A stretch of 56,236 nucleotides of DNA from Thiobacillus denitrificans (GTDB lineage Bacteria; Pseudomonadota; Gammaproteobacteria; Burkholderiales; Thiobacillaceae), in contig DYIY01000019.1 in the NCBI GenBank assembly GCA_020723405.1, forward strand, positions 1 to 56,236, given 5' to 3'. The notes under the pieces were generated by a model. That model worked only from the letters and a program-made list of their open reading frames with translations, was not told the origin of the DNA and ran no database searches. Both the position numbers and the translations under genes were made by a program. Below are positions 15,699 through 24,007 of this stretch, one piece after another. Each line of letters opens with the position of its first letter. Within the stretch, counting starts at the first letter, position 1.

Positions 15699-17089
15699 GA
15701 TTTTGAGCTTTGTGCTGTGACGGACGAACCCTGGGGCGCGTCGGGCTGGGGGGAGGTGGTCGGGGTGTGGCCCACCAGGAGGACGGCCCGGCGATGGGGA
15801 TGCTGGTTGCTCAGGCAGGCCACCGGTCCACTCCCGGGCCGGGCCCGGGCGGCGGCCACGGCCACGGTCAGCAGATCCCCCGCCGCTCCCGGGGTGCCGC
15901 AGGCGGTGCCCAGGCGCAGGCAGAGTTCGGCCGGATCCCGGTCGTCCAGGAGGCTTCCTAGGGCCTGCATGAGTTCAGCCACGCCCGGCTGCCGGTGGTC
16001 GCCGTCGGCCACCAGGGCCTGCATGTCCTCTGCCGGGGCGCCCCAGGCGGCCAGACGCTGGCCGAGCAAGCCGGCCACGGTGGCGCCGACGCCCCGTCCG
16101 GCGGGGGGCGGCGCTGCCGCTTCGCCGAGGGACGTCCGGCTGATCCGCAAAGGGCCGGGGCCTGAAGCCAGCAGCAGGGCGACGGCCCCTTCCCCGGGCA
16201 CCTGTCCGGCTGGGCGGGCCGGGCCGAACAAGCGGCCCCGGGCCTGCCAGTCGGCCACACTGGTTTCACCCACGTGGGAGTCGGCGGCGCACAGCAAAAG
16301 CAGATCCGGGTTGCCGGCGGCATCGCCGGCCGCCAGAACCAGGCGGTCCAGGGCCTGTAATCCGTCAGCCTCGGCCACGACGGGATGCAGTTCGATCACG
16401 GTGGGCAGGCGGGCGGGGAGCAGGCCCGCCAGCCAGCGCGCCAGGTCGGGGTGATGGGCCGTGGCCCAGCGGGCGGGCACCAGCCAGTGCAGGCGCAAGC
16501 GGGCACCTTCCGGGCGCGGGCCCAGGTGCTCGCCGGCCTGATCCAGCAGTTCGGGCAGGATGCCGGCCAGCAGAGCCAGGGCCCGTCGGGCTTCCCCCTC
16601 CCGGAAAGCCGGGGGCAGGCCGGCGTTGGCCGATTGGGCGGTGAAGGCGGCCGGGTCCAGGTCCGCGACCCGGGCGGTGTAGATCGGGAAGCCGGCCTCG
16701 TCCCGCAACACCGGGTCCAGGCCCGGACGATGGCCGGCCGCCAGGGCGTCCAGGACGGCATCGGCGGAGCGGCCCGGGGCGCTGGCCAGGGCGGCCCCCA
16801 GCAGGCTCAGGGACAGGCGGTCCTCCCGGGAGGGCACGCCGGGATCCCGGGCAGGGCCGAGGGCTTGGGCCGCCGGTGCGCTGGGGGCCTGGAGGTGGCC
16901 GATAAAGCCGCGCAACAGGCCATAGCCCCCCAGCAGGGCCAGGGGCAGCAACAACAGGTACAAGGCCAGGTCCCGGGCGCCGGGCTGGACGTCGTTGGCC
17001 TGCCACCAGCCCAGCACCAGGGCCCATACCAGCAGCAGGGTCAGCAGACCGGCGCCCAGGCCCAGGGGAACGCGCATGCGCATCGCCAT
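15695..17089 (-). CDS. Membrane-anchored, ketosynthase-like T6SS accessory protein
   Basis: 464 residues, not a named T6SS component that I recognise. Two N-terminal hydrophobic helices (about 9-28 and 41-59) precede a soluble domain whose pattern resembles the thiolase/beta-ketoacyl synthase fold: LLLCAADSHVGETSVADWQARGRLF...GQVPGEGAVALLLASG matches the ketosynthase GEGA region, LRLGTACGTPGAAGDLLTVAVA the GHTLGAAG region, and VACLSNQHPHRRAVLLVG the C-terminal SNSFGFGG strand. The residues needed for condensation are not conserved (CGTPGAAG in place of GHTLGAAG, NQHPHRR in place of the glycine-rich loop), so it is probably a structural pseudo-enzyme. It overlaps tssM by ATGA and lies 16 bp after PAAR, so co-expression with the secretion apparatus is certain enough. 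The fold assignment is inference from motifs. Confidence 0.6.
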   Translation of the reverse strand: MAMRMRVPLGLGAGLLTLLLVWALVLGWWQANDVQPGARDLALYLLLLPLALLGGYGLLRGFIGHLQAPSAPAAQALGPARDPGVPSREDRLSLSLLGAALASAPGRSADAVLDALAAGHRPGLDPVLRDEAGFPIYTARVADLDPAAFTAQSANAGLPPAFREGEARRALALLAGILPELLDQAGEHLGPRPEGARLRLHWLVPARWATAHHPDLARWLAGLLPARLPTVIELHPVVAEADGLQALDRLVLAAGDAAGNPDLLLLCAADSHVGETSVADWQARGRLFGPARPAGQVPGEGAVALLLASGPGPLRISRTSLGEAAAPPPAGRGVGATVAGLLGQRLAAWGAPAEDMQALVADGDHRQPGVAELMQALGSLLDDRDPAELCLRLGTACGTPGAAGDLLTVAVAAARARPGSGPVACLSNQHPHRRAVLLVGHTPTTSPQPDAPQGSSVTAQSSKS

Positions 17090-17105
17090 GGTGTCGGAAA
17101 GGGCT

Positions 17106-17372
17106 TCAGTCGGTGGTCAGGGACTGGCTGGCCAACAAGGTGGCCCCGCAGGCGGTCTTGTCTCCGTCCCGGGCAGCCGGTTTGCCATCGATGAGGGCCG
17201 TGGGGTCGCCGGTGACGATGGTGGTGACGCCGCCATGGCCCTTTTTCGGACAGGTGACCTGATCGCCGACCCGGGCTATGCCCTTGCCGTCGCAATCAGT
17301 GGTCTCCGAGGCACTGATGACGGTGCCCCCATGGCTGCTCTTGTCACCCAGCAGAATGAAGGGTCGAGACAT
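17106..17372 (-). CDS. PAAR-domain protein (T6SS spike tip)
   Basis: 88 residues made of one PAAR domain without effector extension. It shows the repeated short-strand pattern and metal-site residues: DKSSHGGTVISAS, DGKGIARVGDQVTCPKKGHGGVTTIVTGDP, LIDGKPAARDGDKTACGATLL, with the His/Cys residues that bind zinc at the tip. PAAR proteins cap the VgrG spike and sharpen or deliver cargo. It is encoded between the tagX-like peptidase and the ketosynthase-like protein in the same direction. No VgrG or effector gene is adjacent, so this may be the general tip of the system. Confidence 0.93.
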   Translation of the reverse strand: MSRPFILLGDKSSHGGTVISASETTDCDGKGIARVGDQVTCPKKGHGGVTTIVTGDPTALIDGKPAARDGDKTACGATLLASQSLTTD

Positions 17373-17442
17373 GTGAAACTCCCTGTTGTCGAATTTTTTC
17401 GTGACTCCGTCATGCCCGGGCGGAGGCCCCCCGGGCCGTGGC

Positions 17443-18276
17443 TCAGCCCGAGCCCCGGCCCAGGGGGCCGCCCCGGCGCAATTCCACGTGGCCGTAGTCC
17501 TGCATCTTCCAGCGGCCGCCCCAGTTCAGGCCGGCCATGCCGGCCACCTGGCCGTACAACTGGTAACCGCGCATGGCCCAGGGGTCCCGTTCCGAGATCA
17601 CGATGCGGCCCTCGCGCAGGAAGGCGCAATCGGCAGCCAGGCCGTATTGGTGGTAACTCAGGTGGGCGCCGGCCTGGGTCACGTGGGGGCCCAGGGCCGC
17701 CAGACGGGCCTGCCGTTCCGGGCTGCGGTAGCCCTCGATGAGCACCAGTTCGTAGCCGTGCTGTTCCCGCAGGGTCTTCATCACCCACAGCAGGCGCTGG
17801 GCGAATTCCCCGTCCAGCAGGGCCCAATCCCGGCTGGCGTGGACGATGTCGGGGCGCACCAATTCCACTTCCCGGGTGGTGAACACCTCCGGTGGCAGGG
17901 CTGCCGGGGGGGCCAGGTGTTCCCCATCCAGGAGGCCGAGGATTTGCCGGTCCGGCGCGCCCGTCTCTTCCACGAAGGCGAACAGGGCAGGTCCGCCGGC
18001 CAGCAGGGCGATGAGGGAGGGGGTGGCCAGCAGCAGCAGGGCCGGTGGAGCCAGGCGGCGGTGGTCCTGCACGAAACCGGCAAGCCATGTCCGCGTCCGG
18101 GTCAGGGCCTGGCCCGAGCGGACCACCCCGGCGGACGCTGCCAGGGTGGAATGGCCGATCTGCCGCTGGGCACCGTCCAGGAGGGCGGCCAGGCGCAAGC
18201 GCAGGCCGGGAAAGGCCAGCAACAGCACGGTCGAGGCGACCAGCAGGAAAAAAGCGAAGACGATGAGCAGTACCAC
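17443..18276 (-). CDS. tagX: TagX-like peptidase (M15 family, T6SS-associated)
   Basis: 277 residues. An N-terminal membrane helix (residues 1-23), a second hydrophobic stretch (about 76-100, APPALLLLATPSLIALLAGGPALFAF) and a C-terminal M15/VanY-type zinc peptidase domain. Catalytic elements visible: IEGYRSPERQ, the zinc motif SYHQYGLAADCAF (His...Asp) and the final GHVELRR histidine with the preceding MAGLNWGGRWK. In Acinetobacter, TagX is an M15 peptidoglycan L,D-endopeptidase needed to let the type VI apparatus through the wall. The same domain order and the location as first gene of the PAAR-tssM operon support an orthologous role. It is divergent from the proline-rich gene at 18404. Confidence 0.84.
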   Translation of the reverse strand: MVLLIVFAFFLLVASTVLLLAFPGLRLRLAALLDGAQRQIGHSTLAASAGVVRSGQALTRTRTWLAGFVQDHRRLAPPALLLLATPSLIALLAGGPALFAFVEETGAPDRQILGLLDGEHLAPPAALPPEVFTTREVELVRPDIVHASRDWALLDGEFAQRLLWVMKTLREQHGYELVLIEGYRSPERQARLAALGPHVTQAGAHLSYHQYGLAADCAFLREGRIVISERDPWAMRGYQLYGQVAGMAGLNWGGRWKMQDYGHVELRRGGPLGRGSG

Positions 18277-18403
18277 CCTGAACCTTTATGTATTATCCGG
18301 CTTGCGTCGGTTTGATTGGAGTCATGGACCGGGATGTCCGGTTGCTCCATGGGGCGTATCTTAATGTATCCATGTGTTTTTTTGGTGCATCACCGGTGAA
18401 ATC

Positions 18404-19141
18404 ATGACAAGAAAATCTGCGCGGACTCCGGGCGGCATGCCCAGTTTGCTGACAGAGGAAAGACAGGGAGAACATCATGCTCAGGCGAGCATCCTGCGGG
18501 ATCTGGATCCCCAGGCTGCCCGACTCGGCAAGCTGCGTCCGGGTGTTCGGCGTTCCCGCCTGCCTCTGCTGGCCGTGCTTGCGGCGGGGCTGTCCGCCGT
18601 CGGTTTGAGCTTCGGACCATGGGGCGAGGGAGAGCCCGGCATGCCGGCCAGCCCCCCGCCGGATCAGGCCGGGCTGACCGGGAGCCGGGAGGCGCCACGT
18701 CCACCCTCCGTCACTTCCCGGGCCGGCCAGGCCGCTCCTGCGGAGCCCTCCGGCTTGGACAAACCGGGCAGCGGCCCCGCCATCATCCTCACGCCCACCC
18801 GGGAATCCACGCCAGCGCCGGCCAATCCTCTCAAGGCCCTGGCCGCCGACGCAACGGCGGCGCCTGCCGCCCGGGCGGCCCCTTCCCCCGCCAGGCACGC
18901 AGGCCAGACGATGGCACCGGTGACGGCACCGGCAAAGGGGCCGCTGCCGGCTTCCCCACATTCCGGGGAACCGGGTCAGTCCCGGCCTGGGGCGCCCCGG
19001 CAGGCAACCGCCGCGGCCGTCCCCAAGGCGGGGGATGGCGGAACGGGAGGGGGGGCGGGAAATCCCGGCCAGCCACCGGCCGCCAAGCAGGCGGCCCAGC
19101 GGGACGTGGACATCATCACCGCCATCGTCAAGGACAGATAG
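18404..19141 (+). CDS. Proline/alanine-rich single-pass membrane protein of unknown function
   Basis: 245 residues starting at an ATG with GGTGA 6 nt upstream. The first 40 residues are charged (EERQGEHHAQASILRDLDPQAARLGKL), followed by one membrane helix (about 42-60, LPLLAVLAAGLSAVGLSFG), then about 170 residues rich in Pro, Ala and Gly with no predicted structure, and a short more ordered tail ending RDVDIITAIVKDR. No domain is recognised. The topology suggests a small cytoplasmic N-terminus with the low-complexity part in the periplasm. It is divergent from the tagX-like gene by about 127 bp, so it may belong to the secretion locus, or be unrelated. Confidence 0.6.
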   Translation: MTRKSARTPGGMPSLLTEERQGEHHAQASILRDLDPQAARLGKLRPGVRRSRLPLLAVLAAGLSAVGLSFGPWGEGEPGMPASPPPDQAGLTGSREAPRPPSVTSRAGQAAPAEPSGLDKPGSGPAIILTPTRESTPAPANPLKALAADATAAPAARAAPSPARHAGQTMAPVTAPAKGPLPASPHSGEPGQSRPGAPRQATAAAVPKAGDGGTGGGAGNPGQPPAAKQAAQRDVDIITAIVKDR

Positions 19142-19168
19142 CCCGGCAGCCGGGCCGGGGGGCGTCTG

Positions 19169-19975
<807 letters not shown>

Positions 19976-20001
19976 CTACAACCCTTTTCCAGGAGCCCGT
20001 C

Positions 20002-20325
20002 ATGATCAACCTGACCCCCAAAGCCCAGTCCGCCATCGCCAACTTCATCAAGGGCTCCGCCACCCCCGTGGCCGGCCTGCGCATCGCCATCTCCGGTGGG
20101 GGGTGTTCCGGCTTCCAATACGGCATGAGCCTGGAAGAAGCCAAGGGGGAGGACGACGTGGTGGTGGAATGCGGCGGTGTGACCCTGTTCGTGGACCCCT
20201 TCTCCGCACCTCTGCTGTCCGGCGTCACCGTGGACTTCGTGGACAGCCTGAACGGTTCCGGCTTCAAGTTCGAGAACCCCAACGCCAGCAGCTCCTGTGC
20301 CTGCGGATCTTCTTTCTCCGCCTAA
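20002..20325 (+). CDS. A-type iron-sulfur carrier, nif-specific IscA (HesB-like)
   Basis: 107 residues, full HesB/IscA length. The three cluster-binding cysteines are present: GGGCSGFQYGM (about residue 35) and the C-terminal SSSCACGSSF pair. The A-type carrier strand order is visible in GLRIAISGGGCSGFQYG...VTLFVDPFSAPLLSGVTVDFVDSLNGSGFKFENPNA. It delivers Fe-S clusters assembled on NifU. The ATG (MINLTPKAQSAI) follows AGGAG by about 8 nt, and the operon promoter lies just upstream. As in Azotobacter nif clusters, the gene precedes nifU and nifS. Confidence 0.93.
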   Translation: MINLTPKAQSAIANFIKGSATPVAGLRIAISGGGCSGFQYGMSLEEAKGEDDVVVECGGVTLFVDPFSAPLLSGVTVDFVDSLNGSGFKFENPNASSSCACGSSFSA

Positions 20326-20344
20326 CCGCCTACCCTTCACCCCA

Positions 20345-20369
20345 CCCCTTTGCCCGGCGGGGAAAGGGG
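20345..20369 (+). repeat. Hairpin between iscA-nif and nifU
   Basis: CCCCTTT and AAAGGGG enclose an inner CCC-GGC-GGG, making one nearly continuous stem with a GGC loop. No T-tract follows. It resembles the hairpin before nifS and may adjust mRNA stability or expression ratio in the operon. Confidence 0.6.
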
Positions 20370-20391
20370 GCCCAGATAAAGGAAATTCGCC

Positions 20392-21285
20392 ATGTGGGAC
20401 TACTCCGAAAAGGTCAAGGAACACTTCTTCAGCCCCCGCAACTCCGGCGCGCTGGAAGACGCCAACGCCATCGGCGACGTGGGCTCCATCAACTGCGGCG
20501 ACGCCCTGCGCCTCATGCTCAAGGTGGACCCGGAGTCCGAAACCATCCTGGACGCCCGTTTCCAGACCTTCGGCTGCGGTTCCGCCATCGCCTCCAGCTC
20601 GGCACTGACCGAGATCATCAAGGGCAAGAAGCTGGACGACGCCCTGAAGGTCAGCAACCAGGACATCGCCGACTACCTGGACGGCCTGCCCCCGGAGAAG
20701 ATGCACTGCTCGGTCATGGGCCGGGAAGCCCTCCAGGCCGCCGTGGCCAACTACCGGGGCGTGGAGTGGAAGGATGACCACGAGGAAGGCGCCCTCATCT
20801 GCAAGTGCTTCGCCATCGACGCCGTGCTCATCGAAGAGACCATCCGCGCCAATGACCTGTCCACCGTGGAAGAGGTGACCAACTACACCAAGGCCGGCGG
20901 CGGCTGTTCCTCCTGCCATGAAGGCATCGAGGAAATCCTGGTGAAGGTGCTGGCCGAGCGGGGCGAAACCTTCAACCCCATCCCGGTGAAGGCCAAGAAG
21001 GTGGACCCGGCCGCCAAGATGACCAATCTCCAGCGCATCAAGCGCATCGAGATGATCCTGGATTCCATCCGCCCCCAACTGCAACGGGACCACGGCGACA
21101 TCGAACTGGTGGACGTGGACGGCAAGACCATCTACGTGAACATGATCGGCGCCTGCGCCGGCTGCCAGATGGAAGCCATGACCCTGCAAGGCATCCAGCA
21201 GCGGCTCATGGAAGACCTGGGCGAGTTCGTCAAGGTGGTGCCCAGCCGGGCCGGTTCCTACGCCCGGGCCGCCAGCCACGTTTAA
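20392..21285 (+). CDS. nifU: Nitrogenase Fe-S cluster scaffold NifU
   Basis: 297 residues with the three-part NifU structure. The N-terminal IscU-like scaffold (about 1-125) has its cysteines in [16 protein letters not shown] and MHCSVMG. The central permanent [2Fe-2S] domain has ICKCFAID and [10 protein letters not shown]. The C-terminal Nfu domain has the CAGCQM pair. All nine cysteines are in place. NifU receives sulfur from NifS and assembles clusters for nitrogenase maturation. It follows iscA-nif in the same sigma-54/NifA-controlled operon; AAAGGAAATTCGCC precedes the ATG. Confidence 0.97.
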   Translation: MWDYSEKVKEHFFSPRNSGALEDANAIGDVGSINCGDALRLMLKVDPESETILDARFQTFGCGSAIASSSALTEIIKGKKLDDALKVSNQDIADYLDGLPPEKMHCSVMGREALQAAVANYRGVEWKDDHEEGALICKCFAIDAVLIEETIRANDLSTVEEVTNYTKAGGGCSSCHEGIEEILVKVLAERGETFNPIPVKAKKVDPAAKMTNLQRIKRIEMILDSIRPQLQRDHGDIELVDVDGKTIYVNMIGACAGCQMEAMTLQGIQQRLMEDLGEFVKVVPSRAGSYARAASHV

Positions 21286-21290
21286 CCCTC

Positions 21291-21311
21291 CCCTCTCCCG
21301 GCGGGAGAGGG
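21291..21311 (+). repeat. Hairpin between nifU and nifS
   Basis: CCCTCTCCC-GGC-GGGAGAGGG is a perfect 9-bp stem with a 3-nt loop, without a T-tract. It resembles many dispersed proteobacterial intergenic hairpins and could act as an mRNA processing or stability element. Confidence 0.65.
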
Positions 21312-21331
21312 AGTAAATCAAAGGAATCCCC

Positions 21332-22540
21332 ATGGACGGCATCTACCTCGACAACAACGCCACCACCCGCGTCGACGACGCCGTGGTGGCCGCCATGCTG
21401 CCCTTCTTCACCGAGCAGTTCGGCAACCCCTCTTCCATGCACAGCTTCGGCAACAAGGTGGGGCTGGCCCTGAAGAAGGCCCGCATGCAGGTCCAGGAAC
21501 TCCTGGGCGCAGAGCACGAGTCGGAGATCATCTTCACCTCCTGCGGCACCGAAGCCGATTCCACCGCCATCCTCTCCGCCTGCAAGGCCCAGCCCGAGCG
21601 CAAGGAGATCATCACCACCACCATCGAGCATCCGGCGGTGCTGAACCTGTGCGACCACCTGGAGAAAGAGGGCTACACCATCCACAAGCTCAAGGTGGAC
21701 AACCGGGGCCGCCTGGACCTGGAGGAATACAAGAAGCTGCTCAGCGACAAGGTGGCCGTGGTGTCCGTCATGTGGGCCAACAACGAGACCGGCACCCTGT
21801 TCCCCGTGGAAGAGATGGCCGACCTGGCTTCCGAAGCCGGGGTCATGTTCCACACCGACGCGGTCCAGGCCGTGGGCAAGGTGCCCATCGACCTGAAGGC
21901 CACCAGCATCGACATGCTGTCCCTGTCCGGCCACAAGCTCCACGCGCCCAAGGGCGTGGGGGTGCTGTACCTGCGCCGTGGCGTGCGCTTCCGTCCCCTG
22001 CTGCGCGGCGGCCACCAGGAACGGGGCCGCCGGGCCGGCACCGAGAATTCCGCCTCCATCGTGGGCCTGGGCCTGGCCTGCGAGCAGGCCCTGCAACACA
22101 TGCACTTCGAGAACACCGAGGTGAAGCGCCTGCGCGACAAGCTGGAAGCCGGCATCCTGGCCAAGGTGCCCCGGGCCTTCCCCACCGGCGACGTGACCAA
22201 CCGCCTGCCCAACACCAGCAACATCGCCTTCGAGTTCATCGAGGGGGAAGCCATCCTGCTGCTGCTCAACAAGTTCGGCATCGCCGCCAGCTCCGGCTCC
22301 GCCTGCACCTCCGGCAGCCTGGAACCCAGCCACGTCATGCGCGCCATGGGCATACCCTACACCGCCGCCCACGGCACCATCCGCTTCTCCCTGTCCCGCT
22401 ACAGCACCGAAGCGGAAGTGGACCGGGTCATCCAGGTGGTGCCGGAAATCGTCGCCCAGTTGCGCAAGCTGTCGCCCTACTGGGGCGAGAACGGCCCGGT
22501 GGAAGAGCCGGACAAGGCGTTTGCGCCGGTGTATGCGTAG
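21332..22540 (+). CDS. nifS: Cysteine desulfurase NifS
   Basis: 402 residues, class V aminotransferase fold. It begins with YLDNNATTRVD, the family start. The PLP-stacking histidine region is TIEHPAVLN, the aspartate/glutamine pair lies in FHTDAVQAVGK, the PLP lysine in SLSGHKLHAPKGVG (about residue 202), the RAGTEN motif follows, and the persulfide cysteine is in ASSGSACTSGSLEPSHVM, the short NifS/IscS loop. It mobilises sulfur from cysteine for cluster assembly on NifU. It is the last gene of the iscA-nifU-nifS operon and converges on the NYN-domain gene, with a hairpin at the junction. Genes nifV to nifM, usually contiguous with it, resume 3.5 kb downstream. Confidence 0.97.
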   Translation: MDGIYLDNNATTRVDDAVVAAMLPFFTEQFGNPSSMHSFGNKVGLALKKARMQVQELLGAEHESEIIFTSCGTEADSTAILSACKAQPERKEIITTTIEHPAVLNLCDHLEKEGYTIHKLKVDNRGRLDLEEYKKLLSDKVAVVSVMWANNETGTLFPVEEMADLASEAGVMFHTDAVQAVGKVPIDLKATSIDMLSLSGHKLHAPKGVGVLYLRRGVRFRPLLRGGHQERGRRAGTENSASIVGLGLACEQALQHMHFENTEVKRLRDKLEAGILAKVPRAFPTGDVTNRLPNTSNIAFEFIEGEAILLLLNKFGIAASSGSACTSGSLEPSHVMRAMGIPYTAAHGTIRFSLSRYSTEAEVDRVIQVVPEIVAQLRKLSPYWGENGPVEEPDKAFAPVYA

Positions 22541-22552
22541 AGACTGAAACGT

Positions 22553-22578
22553 GAAGTCAGTGGGTTTCCACTGACTTC
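22553..22578. terminator. Hairpin at the convergent nifS / NYN-gene junction
   Basis: GAAGTCAGTGG-GTTT-CCACTGACTTC is a perfect 11-bp stem. It begins 13 bp after the nifS stop and covers the last codons of the opposite gene. A T-tract is lacking on both sides, so it may be a weak bidirectional terminator or 3' end stabiliser. Confidence 0.5.
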
Positions 22579-23303
22579 CGGGTGTCTCTCACGTAGAGGC
22601 CCTTTTCCCGTTTTTCTGTGGTGAACAGGTCGATCTCAGCGAACAGGTCGCCGAGTTTGGCAAACCCATAGTTGCGCTGGTCGAAGGATGCCTGCTTGGT
22701 GATGTGTTGGCCGACGGCGCCAAGATGCGCCCAGCCACTGTCGTCGGTTGCAGCTGCCACCGCATTGCGGAGCAGCGTCATCAGCTTGGTATCGCCCTTG
22801 AGTTGTTTGGCGGTTTTTCGAGCAGGCGTGGACGGCTTGCCATTGCTTGGCTGGACGTCCAGGGTCTGTGTACCCAATTTCTCAAGGTAGAGGAAACGGG
22901 AGCAGGCGTTGACGAAAGGAGTGGGGGTTTTCTCCTCTCCGAAGCCATAGACTTGAAGCCCATTGGCCCGCAATCGCATGACCAGGGGCGTGAAATCCGA
23001 GTCGCTGGACACCAGGGCAACGCCCGACAGATGCTTGGTGTAAAGCAAATCCATTGCATCAATGGCCAGCGCCATGTCAGTCGCGTTCTTGCCTTTGCTA
23101 TAGGCGAACTGCTGGATCGGTTGTATGGCATAGTCGTGCAGCACGGCTTCCCAACCGGCGAGATGGGTGCTTTTCCAGTTGCCATAGGCCCTTCGGATGT
23201 TGATGACGCCAAACTTGGCCAGTTCGTCCAGCACATCCTCGATCTTGCTCGCGGGGCTATTATCTGCATCGATCAGCAACCCGATGCTGTTGTCGTGGCT
23301 CAT
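22557..23303 (-). CDS. NYN-domain (LabA/DUF88-like) protein with C-terminal LOTUS/OST-HTH domain
   Basis: 248 residues. The N-terminal NYN domain (PIN-like nuclease fold) carries the acidic residues expected for metal binding: LLIDADNSPAS at the start, GKNATDMALAIDAMDLLY, and ALVSSDSDFTPLVMRLRANGLQVYGFGEEKTP. The C-terminal third (MTLLRNAVAAATDDSGWAHLGAVGQHITKQASFDQRNYGFAKLGDLFAEIDLFTTE) fits an OST-HTH/LOTUS RNA-binding domain. Such proteins are predicted RNases or RNA-binding regulators. It lies in an oppositely oriented block between nifS and nifV, next to a toxin-antitoxin pair, which suggests an accessory insertion. The base composition looks slightly lower in GC than the nif genes. Confidence 0.85.
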   Translation of the reverse strand: MSHDNSIGLLIDADNSPASKIEDVLDELAKFGVINIRRAYGNWKSTHLAGWEAVLHDYAIQPIQQFAYSKGKNATDMALAIDAMDLLYTKHLSGVALVSSDSDFTPLVMRLRANGLQVYGFGEEKTPTPFVNACSRFLYLEKLGTQTLDVQPSNGKPSTPARKTAKQLKGDTKLMTLLRNAVAAATDDSGWAHLGAVGQHITKQASFDQRNYGFAKLGDLFAEIDLFTTEKREKGLYVRDTRKSVETH

Positions 23304-23339
23304 GCTGTTTTCCTCCGGGTTTGATGGTCGCCGGTTCCG

Positions 23340-23651
23340 TCAGGCCGCCAGCGGCTGAACTTCAGCCTCGATTTTCTTTGCCAATTCCTTCTGGGCCCGC
23401 TTGATTTCATAGGCCGTTTGCAAATTCATCCAGCTCTGTACGTCGCCGCCAAAGTAACGCACCAGCCGCATGGCGGTGTCCACGGTGATGCCGCGCCGCT
23501 CCAGGACGATGTCGTTGATGCGCGAGGCGGGCACTTTCAAGGCCTGGGCCAGGCCATTGGCGCTGAGCCCAAGGGGTTTGAGATAGTCCTCCCGGAGGAT
23601 TTCTCCGGGATGGATGGGGCGCATGCCATTGATGGGGGTCGGGATGGTCAT
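23340..23651 (-). CDS. higA: HigA-family antitoxin
   Basis: 103 residues. It opens with NGMRPIHPGEILREDYLKPLGLSANGLAQALKVPASRINDIVLERRGITVDTAMRLVRYFGGDVQSWMNLQTAYE, the full XRE/HigA (VapI-type) helix-turn-helix pattern, and ends in a helical tail. It neutralises the toxin by direct contact and represses the operon. It lies 24 bp downstream of the toxin gene, the toxin-first order of higBA systems. GAGG lies before the ATG. Confidence 0.93.
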   Translation of the reverse strand: MTIPTPINGMRPIHPGEILREDYLKPLGLSANGLAQALKVPASRINDIVLERRGITVDTAMRLVRYFGGDVQSWMNLQTAYEIKRAQKELAKKIEAEVQPLAA

Positions 23652-23675
23652 GGTGGATTCCTCAAGATAAGGACG

Positions 23676-23954
23676 TCAGTGGTAGTCCACGATCTGCACG
23701 TCGTGGACGCCATCTTCCTTCCAGACAAAACACAGACGCCATTGTTCGTTGATACGGATACTGTGTTGCCCCTGACGGTCACCGGAAAGCGCTTCCAAAC
23801 GATTTCCCGGGGGTGAACGCAAAGCGTCCAGGGTGGCTGCGCAGTCCAGTTGTTGCAGCTTGCGTTCGGCGACCACTGCAATGTTGGCGAAGCGCTTTAC
23901 CCGCTTTCCAGCGAAGAGTTCGGCGGTTGGCTTGTCCGCGAAGGAAAAGATCAT
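23676..23954 (-). CDS. higB: HigB-family toxin (RelE/ParE superfamily)
   Basis: 92 residues from ATG (MIFSFADKPTAELFAGKRVKRF); a TTG two codons upstream is a less likely start. The HigB pattern is plain: IAVVAERKLQQLDCAATLDALRSPPGNRLEALSGDRQGQHSIRINEQWRLCFVWKEDGVHDVQIVDYH. HigB is a ribosome-dependent mRNA interferase. The operon promoter region carries a short dyad (23967-23981), a likely HigA operator. The pair may stabilise the inserted block between nifS and nifV. Confidence 0.94.
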   Translation of the reverse strand: MIFSFADKPTAELFAGKRVKRFANIAVVAERKLQQLDCAATLDALRSPPGNRLEALSGDRQGQHSIRINEQWRLCFVWKEDGVHDVQIVDYH

Positions 23955-23966
23955 GGGCAAAATATA

Positions 23967-23981
23967 TACCGTTTACCGGTA
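23967..23981 (-). promoter_or_regulatory. Probable higBA operator
   Basis: TACCG-TTTAC-CGGTA is a perfect 5-bp inverted repeat located 13 bp before the toxin start. It overlaps a TATATA-like stretch that could be the -10 region on the minus strand. HigA antitoxins bind such dyads to autorepress. Confidence 0.55.
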
Positions 23982-24007
23982 AGCGACAAATTGCATTCGC
24001 GTTCTGG

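Noticed and set aside
12927-16454. 1175-residue open frame antisense to tssM and the ketosynthase-like gene
   Set aside because: Long antisense frames are expected at this GC content; tssM has clear domains and overlapping neighbours on the minus strand.
15695-17089. A functional FabF/KAS II enzyme
   Set aside because: The GHTLGAAG and C-terminal glycine-rich motifs are altered and there are two N-terminal membrane helices; the operon is a secretion operon without fatty acid genes.
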